NCBI RefSeq assembly: GCF_000147675.1
Contig: NZ_ADGQ01000050.1
Span: 46,665 to 110,664, forward strand
Length of the DNA: 64,000 nt
Direction of reading: 5' to 3'
Source: Peptostreptococcus stomatis DSM 17678
GTDB lineage: Bacteria; Bacillota; Clostridia; Peptostreptococcales; Peptostreptococcaceae
The notes below the pieces were generated by a model. The model was given only the letters and a program-made list of their open reading frames with translations. It did not search any database and was not told the DNA's origin. Every line of letters begins with the position of its first letter. Within the stretch, counting starts at the first letter, position 1. A program made the translations under genes and the position numbers. Positions 63,923-64,000 of the stretch are shown here, in pieces.

Positions 63923-64000
63923 CTCTTTCACCCCTTACTCTCATTTGCATACTTTTTCACTTATAATTATATAGCATTTAAAAAGTAAAGTAAATATAAA

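Overview
The window is a stretch of chromosome from a low-GC, anaerobic Gram-positive bacterium, best placed in the Clostridia (Peptostreptococcales/Tissierellales-like). Supporting signs are an oxygen-sensitive ribonucleotide reductase (NrdD/NrdG), an electron-bifurcating NADH-dependent ferredoxin:NADP+ oxidoreductase (NfnAB), strong AGGAGG ribosome binding sites, AT-rich intergenic DNA, heavy AGG and ATA codon use, a LexA box of the Bacillus type (GAAC-N4-GTTC) and Clostridia-type gene pairs such as cmk-plsC-ispH and mutS-mutL-miaA. Genus cannot be decided from sequence reading alone. No rRNA, tRNA, CRISPR array or complete insertion sequence was recognised.

Layout. 1-9.7 kb (+ strand): a truncated VanW-type wall protein, gltX, a lone purF with an operator-like promoter, topB, a TtcA-like PP-loop enzyme, a DnaQ-type exonuclease and a monofunctional peptidoglycan glycosyltransferase. 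9.7-22.8 kb: a two-domain sulfurtransferase (-), then a long + block: nfnAB, a repeat-tailed lipoprotein, an rRNA pseudouridine synthase, an RpiR regulator, a histidine phosphatase, a flavoprotein, cmk-plsC-ispH-ftsH and a DUF2628 membrane protein. 22.8-31.5 kb: lexA with an SOS box over its promoter, a tyrosine recombinase, a threonine aldolase-like enzyme, citrate synthase, a DegV protein, an M50-like membrane protease overlapping trmB, and an IscA-like protein. 31.5-46.4 kb (mostly -): nrdD-nrdG under two phased NrdR boxes, a prolyl-tRNA editing protein, the mutS-mutL-miaA-lyase operon, a thiamine/HMP transport operon controlled by a TPP riboswitch, and a Nudix hydrolase.

46.5-50.9 kb stands out as the accessory part of the window: a MacB-type ABC ATPase, a large FtsX-type permease and a small serine recombinase whose nucleophile position is threonine, flanked by three long inverted repeats and written in visibly more AT-rich sequence. 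50.9-64 kb returns to core-like genes: an ABC-F ATPase with a degenerate second P-loop, a purine permease, an orphan response regulator, a Dabb-domain protein whose -10 lies in a perfect 24-bp palindrome, a copper P-type ATPase with an operator in its 18-bp promoter spacer, a small membrane protein, typA, a SAM methyltransferase-like protein, corA and a large Sel1/TPR repeat protein.

Many start codons were moved downstream of the longest reading frame because the Shine-Dalgarno sequence overlaps or follows the first possible start. The clearest case is the thiamine-binding protein, whose longest frame runs into its riboswitch terminator. All functional calls rest on motif recognition by eye; no database search was possible.
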